Assembly (NCBI GenBank): GCA_905182985.1 | Contig: CAJJDN010000055.1 | Span: forward strand, 214,344-278,343 | From: Paramecium sonneborni | Taxonomy: Eukaryota > Ciliophora > Oligohymenophorea > Peniculida > Parameciidae | Length of the DNA stretch: 64,000 nt | Reading direction: 5' to 3' | Shown: positions 26,063 to 37,536 of the stretch, piece after piece | Position numbering within the stretch: the stretch's first letter is position 1 | Layout of the letters: each line of letters begins with the position of its first letter | The notes under the pieces: generated by a model | Told to the model about the DNA's origin: nothing | What the model saw: the letters and a program-made list of their open reading frames with translations, nothing else | Database searches by the model: none | Program-made: the position numbers and the translations under genes

Positions 26063-27567
26063 ATGAATCAAGCTCAAATAATTCAATAAGTTTAACAAGT
26101 ATTTAATAAGCTATCCTAAAATCATTAATAACCTATAAGCAAAGAAAGTATTGTTAGATTTTTGGATTAACAATCAAATAAAATGTATGACAGAGTTTTA
26201 TTTGAATAACTTTATACAAGAATGCATAAGATTGACAACGGATAAATTACTATTAACGATTTCATTTCAATTTTAATGGAAGCACTGTAATCATTAAAAA
26301 ATAAAATATCCATTTTAGAATAGCAAGTTGCATAAAAATAATTAAAATTAGATGAAGATCAATTACATTTATAACAATTATAAACTATGGAAGAATATAA
26401 TTCTCATAAAATATGTAAAGGAAGTAAAATTAGAATTACTATTTTTGATGCATAAATTTCATTCCCTGGAAATACTAGAGTGGCAATCATTTTAGGTTGT
26501 GAAGATACCAAATATTCGACCAAACCAGCAAATAGATAAAAACCTGTATGGAATGAAAAATTTGAATTTAATATTATTACTGGAGAAGAGGATATCTATA
26601 TTGTTATATTAGATGAAGAATTAATAGAAAAATAAGAAATTGGTGGATAAGCAAAATTAAATTTATAAGAGTTTTATGATTAAAAACCTCATGATATTTA
26701 ATTATAATTAAAGGATAAGTATGGAGTTGTTCTCTATTCCACTATCAATTTAAGAGTTCAATGGATTCATTCATAAGTACCATAATATCTTATTTTAGAC
26801 TAAATATTTCAAAGAATCTATTAAAGAAAATCAATAGGTTATTGATGATCTATCTTAAGATATCAATGAATATAAAAGTGATATCCTGTAACTCTTTTAT
26901 CCTTTTGATGAAAAACATCAAAACGAACCAAATGATAAATTTATTGTAACTGAATAATCAACTGTACAATAAATGCATGATTTTCATTTTTATGATACTT
27001 CATAAGCATAACTTTGGGTTAAATTAGCATTAGCTTTTACATTACTTTATTTCATTATAGTCTTAATTGCTAATCTATTTAAAACCCAATTTATAGATGT
27101 AAAATACTACTTTAATAATAGTTAATAGTATTATTTTATAGCTTATTTTATTATATGAATAATAATAAGTTACAATCTTTATTACACTTTAAAATTATTT
27201 CAGCTATGATAATTGTGACAATTATTTTAGATATTGTTTGGTTTATCATTTTTACTAATCCTTGGACAACTAACAGTGTTTTATTTTTTAAATTAGAACA
27301 CACCTTCTAAATGTATGAAGTAATCATTTCATACATATTACTTGGCATCAAGGTAATTTAGGTATAAATATTTAGGTGATTTTATTAAGCATTTATTTAA
27401 ATCTATATCTCATGTGTCCAGATAAAAGAACCAATATTTATGATGCTCAATATGAAATAATATTTGGGCCTAATTTATCAAGTAGCTCAGATAATGAGGA
27501 TCAAAATTCTTATAGCTTTAGAAATACTAATCATTATTTGCATTAATCATTTTCTAAAAATGTTTGA
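26063..27567 (+). CDS. C2-domain membrane protein with EF-hand-like N-terminus
   Basis: The 478-residue product begins with a helical region that includes HKIDNGQITINDFISIL, which looks like one EF-hand loop and exiting helix. A coiled coil follows, then a C2 domain at about 120-220 (KIRITIFDAQISFPGNTRV, KPVWNEKFEFNI, DIYIVILDEE). The C-terminal part has at least four hydrophobic segments (KLALAFTLLYFIIVLIANLF, IIVTIILDIVWFIIF, VIISYILLGIK). A calcium-responsive membrane role is plausible. Several acidic C2 loop residues are not obvious, so calcium binding by the C2 is uncertain. Introns are 26777-26798 (22), 27099-27121 (23) and 27353-27375 (23). Exons total 1,437 nt. Confidence 0.8.
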
Positions 27568-27877
27568 TATTTTTTAATATTAAAATTAAATTTTAAGTCA
27601 TAATTATTAATTTATAAATCAAAAAATCTATCATTAACTAATTATATAATTAATTAAATTTACTAAAATTTAAATTTTAATTCATTAGACCTACATTCTT
27701 ATCTTTATATTTTATAAATTAATAGTAGAATAAAAATCTATTTTTATTTATTAAACAATTTTTTTGGAATTGATCAGAATACTCGAAGTAGAATAATTTT
27801 TAAAATTTTAATTACGCACTATTTTTGCTATTTATCAAATTCAATATAATTCAAATTTTAGTAATTAATAGAAATAG
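27568..27877. other. Intergenic, no gene recognised
   Basis: This 310-bp AT-rich gap separates the C2 gene from the Cys-rich gene, both on the plus strand. I see no reading frame of note; the 3' end of one gene and the promoter of the next presumably lie here. Confidence 0.5.
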
Positions 27878-28798
27878 ATGAAGATCATTATATTATTCTT
27901 ATTATTAGCCCTTTATGGTTGTGTAAAGTTTGATATAACTGAGATGTGCGCTTGTAATGAATATGATAAGTTATCCTGTACTGGCGTGTTCTACTGTTCT
28001 TGGAATGGGTCTTCTTGTGTAGATTTAGAGTGCAAATACAAGGAAGAATACTTTTGTTCGGAACCCCTTTTAACATATTTTAAATGTAAATGGAATGATT
28101 CTGCCAAAATTTGTGAAGATCATACTTATTAATGTAGTGAGATGACAATGGATTCATGTTTTTCTTTTATTTTTGGAATGAACTGTATGTGGTAAGATGA
28201 CAAATGCAAGCCACAAGATTGTACATAAGATAATAATTGCAATCCTCTATAATGTTCTATAGATTAAGGAAAATGTGGTTCAAAAATTGATAATTTAGAA
28301 TGTTCATCCAGAAGTACAGAAAAATGTGCAGCAACAGATGGAAACGGTAATGCTTGCACTCCGAATGATAAATAAGAATGCAAGGAATATCGTGTTTTGA
28401 GTTCCTCTTGTTCAGATTATGAAGATAGATTAGTTGCATGCAATGCAATGTGTTACTATGATACAAAATCAAATTCTTGCATTCCTAAAGAGTGTAAATA
28501 AATAACTAAAGAAGAGGATTGTCGCTATATGACACTTGATATACCATCTTTATAAGCTATTCCATGCTAATGGTCTAATGGTTCTTGCAAAGAACTTGAA
28601 AATGAAGAAATTGAAAAACTTCAATTATTAGATTGTATTAAGTATGGAATGCTACATTATACTTGGTAAAGCTCTACTTCAAAATGTTAATAATGTAATT
28701 CCTTTGTAAAAAACCCAAATTATGCATATTATGAAGAATTAATGTATGGAATTGAATTTTTTAAATTGTTGTCACTATCAGTGGTCCTTTTAATATGA
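27878..28798 (+). CDS. Cys-rich secreted surface-type protein, probably membrane- or GPI-anchored
   Basis: The intronless 306-residue product has a signal peptide (MKIIILFLLLALYGCVKF), then about seven Cys-rich units with a recurring C..WN..(S/A)..C pattern (FYCSWNGSSCVDLEC, YFKCKWNDSAKICED, MNCMWQDDKCK, MCYYDTKSNSC, CQWSNGSCKEL), and ends in a hydrophobic tail (FFKLLSLSVVLLI). This is the plan of small Paramecium surface proteins related to the Cys-periodic surface antigens. GPI attachment is inferred from the tail. The last 339 bases are repeated beyond the scaffold gap at 29762-30100. Confidence 0.85.
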
Positions 28799-29362
28799 AA
28801 TTATTCAATAAAAAATAATCGATAAAATATTTTCATTTTTTTTTTAATTGTAAATTAGTTAAAATCTCATTATTTGCGAAATGTGATTTTTAATTAAATT
28901 GAGCATTTAATCTCCATGAATTTAGCTTAATTTAATAAAGGTAAATTGGTTATCAACTTTTATATATAAACTTTATAATCGAATAAATTATCAATATTTT
29001 GCAAATAATTTTATTTTAAATACTACAATATGCAAATAGAAATTAATTGAAGATTAAAAAATGCATTTTAGATTGTTAAGATGGATAGGATCTATATATA
29101 TAGTAGGAAGTGAAAAATGAGAGAGCCAATTAAAAGGAATGAAAAAAATTAAATTTTTTTTTAATTTGATTTAAATTTTCTTAAAATTATAAGAAGAAAA
29201 GTCATTGATTATTTTTTTGGTTAAATTATGTATGTATTATTTAGAGTATAAAAAGTTGATACTATGAATTGGTATAGGGTAAAAGCTATTAGATAATAAT
29301 TGATTAAGAAATAATTGAGATTTGTAAAATATTTAAAAAAATAGATATTTATATTTAATTGG
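28799..29362. other. Intergenic, no gene recognised
   Basis: These 564 bp lie between the Cys-rich gene and the first uS2 copy, and recur at 30101-30664. They are AT-rich with poly-T runs near 28840 and 29150. No frame holds a plausible protein; the promoter of the uS2 gene should be in the last part. Confidence 0.5.
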
Positions 29363-29689
29363 ATGAGCAGAAAAGAATAAGACATCAAGAGATTGATTGC
29401 TTCATAAGTAAAAATGTTTTGTAAATGATTTCTTCTAGTGTCACATTGGTACAAAACAACTCCATTTCGATATGAAGAGATATGTATCACACAGAAGTGA
29501 TAATGGTGCATATATTCTGAATTTAGAGGAAACCTGGTAGCACATAAAATTAGCTGCCAGAGTAATAGCAGCAGTTGATTAACCTCAAGATGTTATGGTA
29601 TAATAAATGATGATTAATAAAGGTTGTTTCATCAAGACCAATTGGATAAAGAGCAGTCATAAAATTTGCTCACTATACTCATGCTAGCT
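29363..29689 (+). CDS. Ribosomal protein uS2 (RPSA), truncated duplicate at scaffold gap
   Basis: This is the 5' part of the uS2 gene, identical by eye to the complete copy at 30665. It includes introns 29408-29438 (31 nt) and 29598-29622 (25 nt), and stops at the N run after the codons for HYTHAS. It most likely reflects the contig overlap and not a second gene. Confidence 0.8.
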
Positions 29690-29761
29690 NNNNNNNNNNN
29701 NNNNNNNNNNNNNNNNNNNNNNNNNNNNNNNNNNNNNNNNNNNNNNNNNNNNNNNNNNNNN
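29690..29761. other. Assembly gap of 72 N
   Basis: A run of N joins two contigs whose ends are the same 1,230 bp. The gap is probably artificial, and its true size negative. Confidence 0.97.
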
Positions 29762-30100
29762 GATACAAAATCAAATTCTTGCATTCCTAAAGAGTGTAAA
29801 TAAATAACTAAAGAAGAGGATTGTCGCTATATGACACTTGATATACCATCTTTATAAGCTATTCCATGCTAATGGTCTAATGGTTCTTGCAAAGAACTTG
29901 AAAATGAAGAAATTGAAAAACTTCAATTATTAGATTGTATTAAGTATGGAATGCTACATTATACTTGGTAAAGCTCTACTTCAAAATGTTAATAATGTAA
30001 TTCCTTTGTAAAAAACCCAAATTATGCATATTATGAAGAATTAATGTATGGAATTGAATTTTTTAAATTGTTGTCACTATCAGTGGTCCTTTTAATATGA
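29762..30100 (+). CDS. Cys-rich surface-type protein, C-terminal duplicate fragment
   Basis: This fragment repeats the last 112 codons and stop of the gene at 27878, starting in the middle of a Cys-rich unit (YDTKSNSCIPKEC). It has no start codon, because it begins at the scaffold gap. It should not be counted as a gene. Confidence 0.8.
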
Positions 30101-30991
30101 AATTATTCAATAAAAAATAATCGATAAAATATTTTCATTTTTTTTTTAATTGTAAATTAGTTAAAATCTCATTATTTGCGAAATGTGATTTTTAATTAAA
30201 TTGAGCATTTAATCTCCATGAATTTAGCTTAATTTAATAAAGGTAAATTGGTTATCAACTTTTATATATAAACTTTATAATCGAATAAATTATCAATATT
30301 TTGCAAATAATTTTATTTTAAATACTACAATATGCAAATAGAAATTAATTGAAGATTAAAAAATGCATTTTAGATTGTTAAGATGGATAGGATCTATATA
30401 TATAGTAGGAAGTGAAAAATGAGAGAGCCAATTAAAAGGAATGAAAAAAATTAAATTTTTTTTTAATTTGATTTAAATTTTCTTAAAATTATAAGAAGAA
30501 AAGTCATTGATTATTTTTTTGGTTAAATTATGTATGTATTATTTAGAGTATAAAAAGTTGATACTATGAATTGGTATAGGGTAAAAGCTATTAGATAATA
30601 ATTGATTAAGAAATAATTGAGATTTGTAAAATATTTAAAAAAATAGATATTTATATTTAATTGGATGAGCAGAAAAGAATAAGACATCAAGAGATTGATT
30701 GCTTCATAAGTAAAAATGTTTTGTAAATGATTTCTTCTAGTGTCACATTGGTACAAAACAACTCCATTTCGATATGAAGAGATATGTATCACACAGAAGT
30801 GATAATGGTGCATATATTCTGAATTTAGAGGAAACCTGGTAGCACATAAAATTAGCTGCCAGAGTAATAGCAGCAGTTGATTAACCTCAAGATGTTATGG
30901 TATAATAAATGATGATTAATAAAGGTTGTTTCATCAAGACCAATTGGATAAAGAGCAGTCATAAAATTTGCTCACTATACTCATGCTAGCT
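29762..30991. repeat. Direct repeat copy 2 (assembly duplication)
   Basis: This is the second copy of the 1,230-bp repeat, beginning right after the N run inside the Cys-rich reading frame and continuing into the uS2 gene. Past 30991 the sequence is unique. Confidence 0.9.
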
Positions 30992-31491
30992 CAACAAGAT
31001 CATCAAGATGGACACCAGGTACATTGACAAATCAATCAAACAGTGCTAGTGGAAAATTCTAAGAACCCTAATTATTGATAGTAACAGATCCACATTTGGT
31101 ATATATTTAAATAAATATTTATTAGGATAAATAAGCTATTGTAGAAGCATCTTATGTTAATATTCCAGTTATTGCTTTATGTAATTCAGATAATCCTTTG
31201 TAATATGTTGACATTCCAATTCCAGTTGGAAATAGAGAAACTAAAGCAATATCAATGATCTATTGGTTATTGGCCAGAGAAGTCAAGATCTTAAGAGGTG
31301 AATTGAGATAAGGTAATACATTAAACTATAATATTATAGATGAAGAATGGGATGTTTTAGTTGATTTGTTCTATCACAAGGAAATCACTAATGATTAATT
31401 GGGTGTAGCAGATAATTAAGTTAAATAAGAAGGTGATGGAGAAGAACCAGAATAATAAGGAGATGCTGAAAAAGCTGATAAAGATTGGTGA
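30665..31491 (+). CDS. RPSA: 40S ribosomal protein SA (uS2)
   Basis: uS2 is a structural protein of the small cytosolic ribosomal subunit. The 247-residue product matches closely: [105 protein letters not shown], and the acidic tail ending KDW. Introns are 30710-30740 (31 nt, the longest in this gene), 30900-30924 (25) and 31099-31125 (27 nt, 3n and without in-frame TGA; its removal restores the TDPH..EASYVN spacing). Exons total 744 nt. The short N-terminus [14 protein letters not shown] is as expected. Confidence 0.95.
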
Positions 31492-31572
31492 TAAAATATA
31501 TTATAATTATGTAAAGTACATGTATGTCAATTAGTTTATTTTATATATAAATTATATTTAATAATTTTATTA

Positions 31573-32062
31573 ATGAGTAATGCATTTAAGTCTGCAGCTG
31601 GAAATACATTATCAAAGAATGATTTAGCCTAAACTAATTAGAGTTTTGCAGGATCTCAAAACCCTGCATCATTAAAAGGAAAGCTTATGAGTTTAGAAGT
31701 AAATTGATTATCTTATTTAAGGAAACAATCAAAGGAATCTAAGATGAAATGAATTTTCATAAAAAGGAAGTTCAAATCCTTAAATCTGAAAAAGATACTC
31801 TTGAATCTGTGTTGAGTATGAAAACTCAGGATGTCAAGAAAACACTCACTAATGAACTTATGAGAATAGAGGAGGAAATGAAAAGGTATACTATTGTTTC
31901 TTTAATTTTAGACATTTCGCACATCAAAAAGCTGAGAATTCGAGATTATAATAATAAATCACTGCCTTAAAAGGTGAGAAAACTGCACTTTAATAATAAT
32001 TACTTGGTCTCTAAAGGAGAATTGCAGAATTAGAACTCTAAGTAGGCTAAGAATAAGCTTGA
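31573..32062 (+). CDS. Small coiled-coil protein, possibly ciliary
   Basis: The 146-residue product has a Ser/Asn-rich head and then a coiled coil: EMNFHKKEVQILKSEKDTLE, NELMRIEEEMKRHFAHQKAE, LQQQITALKGEKTALQQQ and LQRRIAELELQVGQEQA. The K(R/K)HFAHQKAEN segment is the kind of motif seen in small axonemal coiled-coil subunits such as those of the dynein regulatory complex, but I cannot assign it. Introns are 31699-31721 (23) and 31886-31911 (26). Exons total 441 nt. Start 31573 lies 81 bp after the uS2 stop. Confidence 0.8.
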
Positions 32063-32169
32063 ATATTATGACAAATCAAATATCATCATATTAATAATCT
32101 TTGTTACAATTATTCAATTACTTTCACATTATTTATTGTTATGTGAATCCTTCATAGTTCATTAAAAGA

Positions 32170-32800
32170 AAACTAAAATGAAGTTACATAGATCATGCTG
32201 TTCAACTAATTTTAAGTGCATCTTCTATCTTTTTCAATTCCATTGAATTCTAATTTCAATCCTGATTATTTATAAACTATTACTAATACATCTTTTATTC
32301 ATAATCCTTTTTTTTCAATAATGAGGCTGATTAAAATCAAAAACAAGATTTACTTTCAATAAGTTTTTCAAATCAAATCTATATCTTAGTATTTCTGACA
32401 AAACCAAAACAAAAATTTGTTAATACTATATTATAATTTTTGTACAGTAATCAATTCTCAGTCTTTAAATCTCTATAATGTATGATTAATGAAGAATATC
32501 TGTGCAACTAACAGTTCGTCAACATTGAATTGAAATAAATTTTCAGGAAACTTGAATCATTCATGAGTAAAGAATGAATTCTTCTACTAGAATAAAGTCC
32601 ATAAAAATATAGAGACATGAAGAATTTTTGTAAGGTATAATACAGCTTCTCTATAGAATACATATTATTGACATGATATATACCTGCTCTAACTTTTAAG
32701 TCGGTATTTTATCTAATTATTTTCACTGTTAATAATTTTTGATCGTCATATTTTTTTCAGTAGTAATAATTTTGCAAAAGATCTTCCACTAATTGATTAA
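32170..32800 (-). pseudogene. Decayed Ser/Thr protein kinase
   Basis: A minus-strand frame reads TVKIIRQNTDLKVRAGIYH (ATP-lysine region), LYFYGLYSSRRIHSLLM (hinge region), IIHYRDLKTEN (catalytic loop with an extra residue in the HRD), then TGA where the Ile/Leu of ENIL should be, and beyond it VLTNFCFGFV in place of LTDFGFA. The metal-binding Asp of DFG is gone and an extra Cys is present. Further shifts follow. No intron repairs these. The order and spacing of kinase subdomains are still clear, so this looks like a kinase copy in decay. Confidence 0.65.
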
Positions 32801-33186
32801 AATTTTGCTTTACATCAACACTTCACTTTCTATTCTTAATTGAAGAGTCTTCCCTAAATCTATCATCTTTATTCAGTTTCAAACAAATCACCTTTAAAAC
32901 GTAGTGATATTAATGTTTATTCAGTTTGCTAATTTAAGGATATACTCATTAATTATTATTATTAAAAATAAATTTACTATCATTTTTTTATTTTGTATTT
33001 CTCTGATTTCTTATTTATAGCAATATACTATGACTGATGATATAATCCAGATTTAATATTTATTAATATGTATTAATCTTTTATTATTAGACATTTTAAA
33101 TTAATATATTAATATTTTTCTATGTTTATCTTCTTCGTCTATTAATATTTATTTTTATTATATATTTAATCTTTCTAAAATTGATA

Positions 33187-34608
33187 ATGAATCCAGATCC
33201 AGATGAAAAGGATATGATAGGAGATCTTTTAGATGGTATCTTCATTTTCTTTTTGAATTTTAGATAGTTTTGAAAATGTAACCAAAATCAAAAAAACATA
33301 TTCTCCAAATAGACCTTCTACTTTTCAAATTAATTAGACATATAATTAATCTCCAATATATTGTCCTAAAGTCTATTCTCCTCAAATGCAATAAAAATCA
33401 AAGTTTTAAATTTTACTAATTAAGTTCTTATGATTTAGATCTCAGACTCACTAAAGTTCCAGTTGAATAAAGTGCTCCAAATTCAGGATTAAAATCAAAA
33501 TCTTATGTTTGCATAAATCAGTTTAATCCAGATGATGAAACCTCCTTAGAAGGAGATTTAGTATCAAATTTCAATACTATTTAAGATATCTAAATGTAAA
33601 GATTAAAATGGAGCTAGAAACATTCAAAAAGCCTTTGAAGTAGGCTCCTAAGCAATTAAAGAATAAATTTTTAATAAGCTAGAAAAAGGGCTTTTATCTC
33701 TTTCAAAAGATGTATTTGGGAATTATGTCATTTAAAATCTTCTTGAATTTGGTATTTTACAATATATCATCATTAGGAACTTCATTACAAAAATAAAAAA
33801 TACTCATAATTCTATAAACTCACTCCTTATAATTAGCTTTTCATTAATATGGATGCAGAGTATTATAAAAATTACTCTAAAATACATATAACACTCCTGA
33901 TTTTCCAATTTTATTTGATACTATCAAATTTAAAGTTAGAGATTTAGTTATTGATTAACATGGCAATCATGTTGTTTAGAAATTAATCTAATTAATGGAA
34001 AACAATATCAGCTTATGGGTTTTAGATGGAATTGAAGGATAAATCAATAAACTTGTCTAGAACTCATTTGGTTGTAGAATTATATAAAAAGCTGTTTCTA
34101 TTTCTAACAATTATCCAGAAAGATAAAATTAGATTTTAATTGAAATAATGAACCTAGTTTATGAACTTTGTATTTCCCAATATGGCAACTACATAATTCA
34201 ACAGTTGTTGAAGGATGGACCAATTCATATCTAAAATTAGATTTAATAAGTTATTATGGAAAAACTAGAAGAATATAGTCTAAATAAATTTGGAAGGTAA
34301 ATTTTAAAATTAATCTTAGTAATGTAGTTGATTGTGCAATTTAATACTCTAATAATTAATTTAAACTTAAAATTATGGAACTTTTATTAAGTTAAAAAAA
34401 TTAATAAGTTTTATTTGTTAGATTATCTACAAATGCTTATGGTAATTATGTTGTTTAAAATTTTCTTAAATTTGCAGATTCAGAAATATAAAAAGAACTT
34501 TATTTTAAAATTACTAATAATTAATAGCTCTTATAAGAAATTTAGTAATATAAATTTGGTAAATAATAAATAAACTTTAATTAGGCCAATTCGTTTATTA
34601 GATGTTGA
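33187..34608 (+). CDS. Pumilio/PUF RNA-binding protein
   Basis: PUF proteins bind 3' UTRs and repress mRNAs. The 432-residue product has a Ser/Asn/Pro-rich N-terminal 125 residues and then PUF repeats: KDQNGARNIQKAFE, KDVFGNYVIQNLLE, HQYGCRVLQKLLQ, DQHGNHVVQKLIQ, NSFGCRIIQKAVS, SQYGNYIIQQLLK, NKFGSNVVDCAIQ, NAYGNYVVQNFLK. Eight helix-2 cores are visible with base-contact residues of the usual N/S/C..Q type. Introns are 33236-33263 (28), 33403-33424 (22, starts GTT), 33561-33585 (25), 33752-33776 (25) and 34297-34319 (23). Exons total 1,299 nt. Confidence 0.92.
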
Positions 34609-34719
34609 CTTAAAAATAAGAATTAGAAACCTTTAATTTATGATCTGCGTTAATGATTTGTTTATATTTATATTCTTTAATATTTTGTAAATTACTAAAA
34701 CAACATTTTATAATTAAAT

Positions 34720-35548
34720 ATGTAAAAAACACAACCAGTTAACAGAGATTCATAAATTTTTGAGACTTTAAATTATAAAGATGGTATAATTTTAAATTCA
34801 TTTCTAGATTCTATTTAAGTATAAGATCTTGATTTTTTTGGACCATGGCATAAATAAAACAACTCAATATAATAATAAATAGCATAAATAAGAAAAACGT
34901 ATACTTCTTCCACTAATCAAATGCCAAATGAAATAATTGAACGACCAGAAACCTAAATTTCATAGATCAGAATGACAAGTACTTCTTTTCCAAATAAAAG
35001 AAGAAAAACCAGAAAAATATCAATTGATTAGCCTAGTTAATTTATTGAAAAACCAAAATATGATGAATCTCGTCAAGTCAAAAGAATTATTTAAGAGTTC
35101 TTTACAGATGAAAATAAAGAAAAGAAAAAAAAATAAAGAAATTATGGTTTTTTTTTACCTTAAGCTTCAAAATCTAATAGCAATACTAAATGTAGTGGCT
35201 CATCTTTTTAAACAACTTAAGAATATTTTGATGTAAATTTATTCATTAAGCTAAGAGAGAATAGCAATAAAAATGTTGAAATTGATGCCAAATTTACAGA
35301 AATAGCCTTCCAAGTCTTCTAAACCGTTTAAAAATTCAAATACTAAAGAAAAACTAATTCTTGAATTACCAATATAAACAAAAAGCTATTTTCCTCCTTA
35401 ATTATTAATTAATTCTACAAAAACTTAATAGGTAAGTCCTTAAAATATGATTTCTTCTCAAAATAAAACATAAATCAAAAATTTTAATTTTCTTGCTAAA
35501 ACAGGCAAAGGTCCTGTTTGGAAGATTAATAATTACATAAGCATATGA
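34720..35548 (+). CDS. Unknown protein with conserved C-terminal GKGPVWKINNYI
   Basis: The product is 259-267 residues, basic and Ser/Asn/Gln-rich, with PSQFIEKPKYDESRQVKRI in the middle and LAKTGKGPVWKINNYISI at the end. I recognise no family. One intron is 35275-35299 (25 nt, starts GTT), needed to join frames. A second, 34784-34807, is a perfect-looking 24-nt intron that is a multiple of three with no TGA, so the frame is open with or without it. The start at 34720 is 111 bp after the PUF stop. Confidence 0.7.
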
Positions 35549-35662
35549 TTAACCTATATGTTGAATACAAAATATAATAATTTAATATAATAATTTTTAT
35601 TTAAAAAAATTAATTAATTATTTAACAATATTTATTTTATGTTTATTTCATACAATGATTAC

Positions 35663-36553
35663 TCAGTAGGATCTGAAATTTTTATCAATTTTGATGCATG
35701 CATCTTCTAATAATTTTAATAAAGCCTCAGTTGTAGCTTCCCTTTCCCTTCTTTCAAAATTAATATCTTGCTATAATTTTCCATGAACATCTTCAATCAT
35801 TCTAAAAATTTTCCCTTAAGTCTCTTCTCTAACTTTCTTTTCAATTAAGAGTTAATCTGAAAATTTATTAATTTCAGAGTCAATTTATTCAGATAAGGCT
35901 TCAGATGATTCTTCTCTATTATTATTAATTAAAAAATACCTTGATCTTCTTTCTTAATCCAATTAATTTTTTACTAATTAAACTTATTGCAAGACTTCTG
36001 CAATTTTAGCTTGACTTCTATCTTCATATTAATGTGTATTTCTTGAGATTGTTAGGGTTATTTATTAAAATCTTTCATCAATTTATTTTTATAGTTTAGT
36101 TTCAGCTTATCCTCTGCTATTTCTTTCTTAATCAAAAGATAATGCAACATTATCAGAGAGAGTTCTAAAATCTTTTTCTTTTTTATCATCAAAGGCCTTG
36201 GAGTAATAAATAAAATGATATACTTCTCTTTCTGATTTTTGATTGTGAGCTTAATCTTGAAGTTTCAATACTTAATCCTTTAAGACCTTAAATCTTTATT
36301 CATCCTTAGGTTTTTCTTAAGAGAGAACATCTTCAATAATTTTAATTCTTTCCTCAAGAACTTCTCTCTTTTCCAATTTATCTTTATCAATTCCATTTTG
36401 GATATGATTCCATTTATCAGATAACAACTTAATTCTTTGTCTAGATGGAGAATCAAGATCTTATTAAAGATAATTCACAGTAGACCTTTAAGGACTCTAT
36501 AATTGGGACTTTCCTAACTTTGAAGTTGACAATTTAGATGTAGATAACAGCAT
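35663..36553 (-). CDS. SF-assemblin (striated fibre protein)
   Basis: SF-assemblin builds the 2-nm filaments of striated rootlets at basal bodies. The 288-residue product matches the family's length and plan: a short Ser/Thr head (LSTSKLSTSKLGKSQ) with Ser-Pro sites, then a continuous rod with SDKWNHIQNGIDKDKLEKRE, LSDNVALSFDQERNSR and EEKVREETQGKIF-type heptads, ending CIKIDKNFRSY. In Paramecium such proteins form the kinetodesmal striated rootlet. The single intron, 35916-35939, is 24 nt, 3n and has no in-frame TGA. Exons total 867 nt. Its start faces that of the NAA60-like gene across 70 bp. Confidence 0.88.
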
Positions 36554-36623
36554 CTTAGTTTTTGATTTTTAGAAATAAATTTATTTACGATTTAATCAAA
36601 ATTTTAAAATAACTAGGCATAGC

Positions 36624-37292
36624 ATGCAATAAATAGATTAAAGATTGAGTTAAGCATTTCCTCCAAATTCTTAAAATAATACACGTTATATTGCTGATAT
36701 CCATAGTGTATTAGCTAATGTTAAGTTAGATGATATAGGATTTAAAGATATTAAATTTAGAACTGTTTAAACTAAAAGAGATATAACTTAGCTTAAATTA
36801 TTGTAACAAGAATGGTTTCCAATTAATTATACTGAATAATTTTATACTGCTGTTTTGAATGGCCATACTTCATCTCTTCTAGCAGAGATTGAAATAAAAT
36901 TTCCAACAGGAAGAAAGGAAAAATATATTATAGGAGCAATGGTTTACTAATCAAGATTGAGCAAAAATAAATATCAATAGAATTAAAGCTGGAAATAATG
37001 GTTTTGTTCATTCTTTTAAACATAACATGCTTTATACATTATGACTATTGGGGTCATAAATGAATTTAGAGGTAGGGGTATTGCAGAATACATGATTGAA
37101 TAATTAAAAAAGAGAGTTTTTGAATCAAATAAAACACTTGCTTACATTTATTTAGATATGGTAGTTTATAATGAAGTGGCAGCTAGATTTTATTAAAAAA
37201 ATGGTTTCAATAAAGTTAGAATAAAGAAAAATCACTATTAAATTGAAAATCAATCATTTGATGCTTATGTTTACGTATGGTAACCTAATTGA
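36624..37292 (+). CDS. GNAT N-acetyltransferase, NAA60-like
   Basis: The intronless 222-residue product has the NAA60 pattern: FRTVQTKRDITQLKLLQQEW followed by FPINYTEQFY (NAA60 has WFPIEYPDSWY), LAEIEIKFP, the acetyl-CoA loop GVINEFRGRGIAEYMI (RxxGxA type), AYIYLDMVVYNEVAARFYQK and NGFNKVRIKKNHYQI. NAA60 acetylates N-termini of Golgi-facing membrane proteins and has been linked to histone H4. An insertion of Gln/Trp-rich residues (NQSWKQWFCSFFQTQ) sits before the core strand 4. A membrane-binding C-terminal helix, found in animals, is not obvious. Start 36624 is the first ATG. Confidence 0.85.
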
Positions 37293-37536
37293 GTTGATTT
37301 AAAATTGTTTATAATAATATTAAATAATAATATAATATTAAAAATAATGAATCCTAAGCAGAAGATGCTAGAATTGGTTATAAGAGAATTATATAGTTGC
37401 AATTTAATATTTACATTTTTTAAATCTAATTTTATTGCTTAATACTTATTATTTATAATTAATTGTATATTTTTTATTTCTATGCTTTTGATGTAATTAA
37501 AATCGTATATTTTATAATTACCATGTAATTGCTTAA

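Larger units (their letters stand above)
28460..29689. repeat. Direct repeat copy 1 (assembly duplication)
   Basis: This 1,230-bp stretch recurs at 29762-30991 with a constant offset of 1,302 and, by eye, no differences. It ends exactly at the N run. Two contigs that overlap by 1,230 bp were probably placed end to end. Confidence 0.9.

Noticed and set aside
28460..30991. A real tandem duplication of the Cys-rich/uS2 region.
   Set aside because: The copies are identical by eye, including intergenic DNA and introns, and meet exactly at an N run; contig overlap explains this better.
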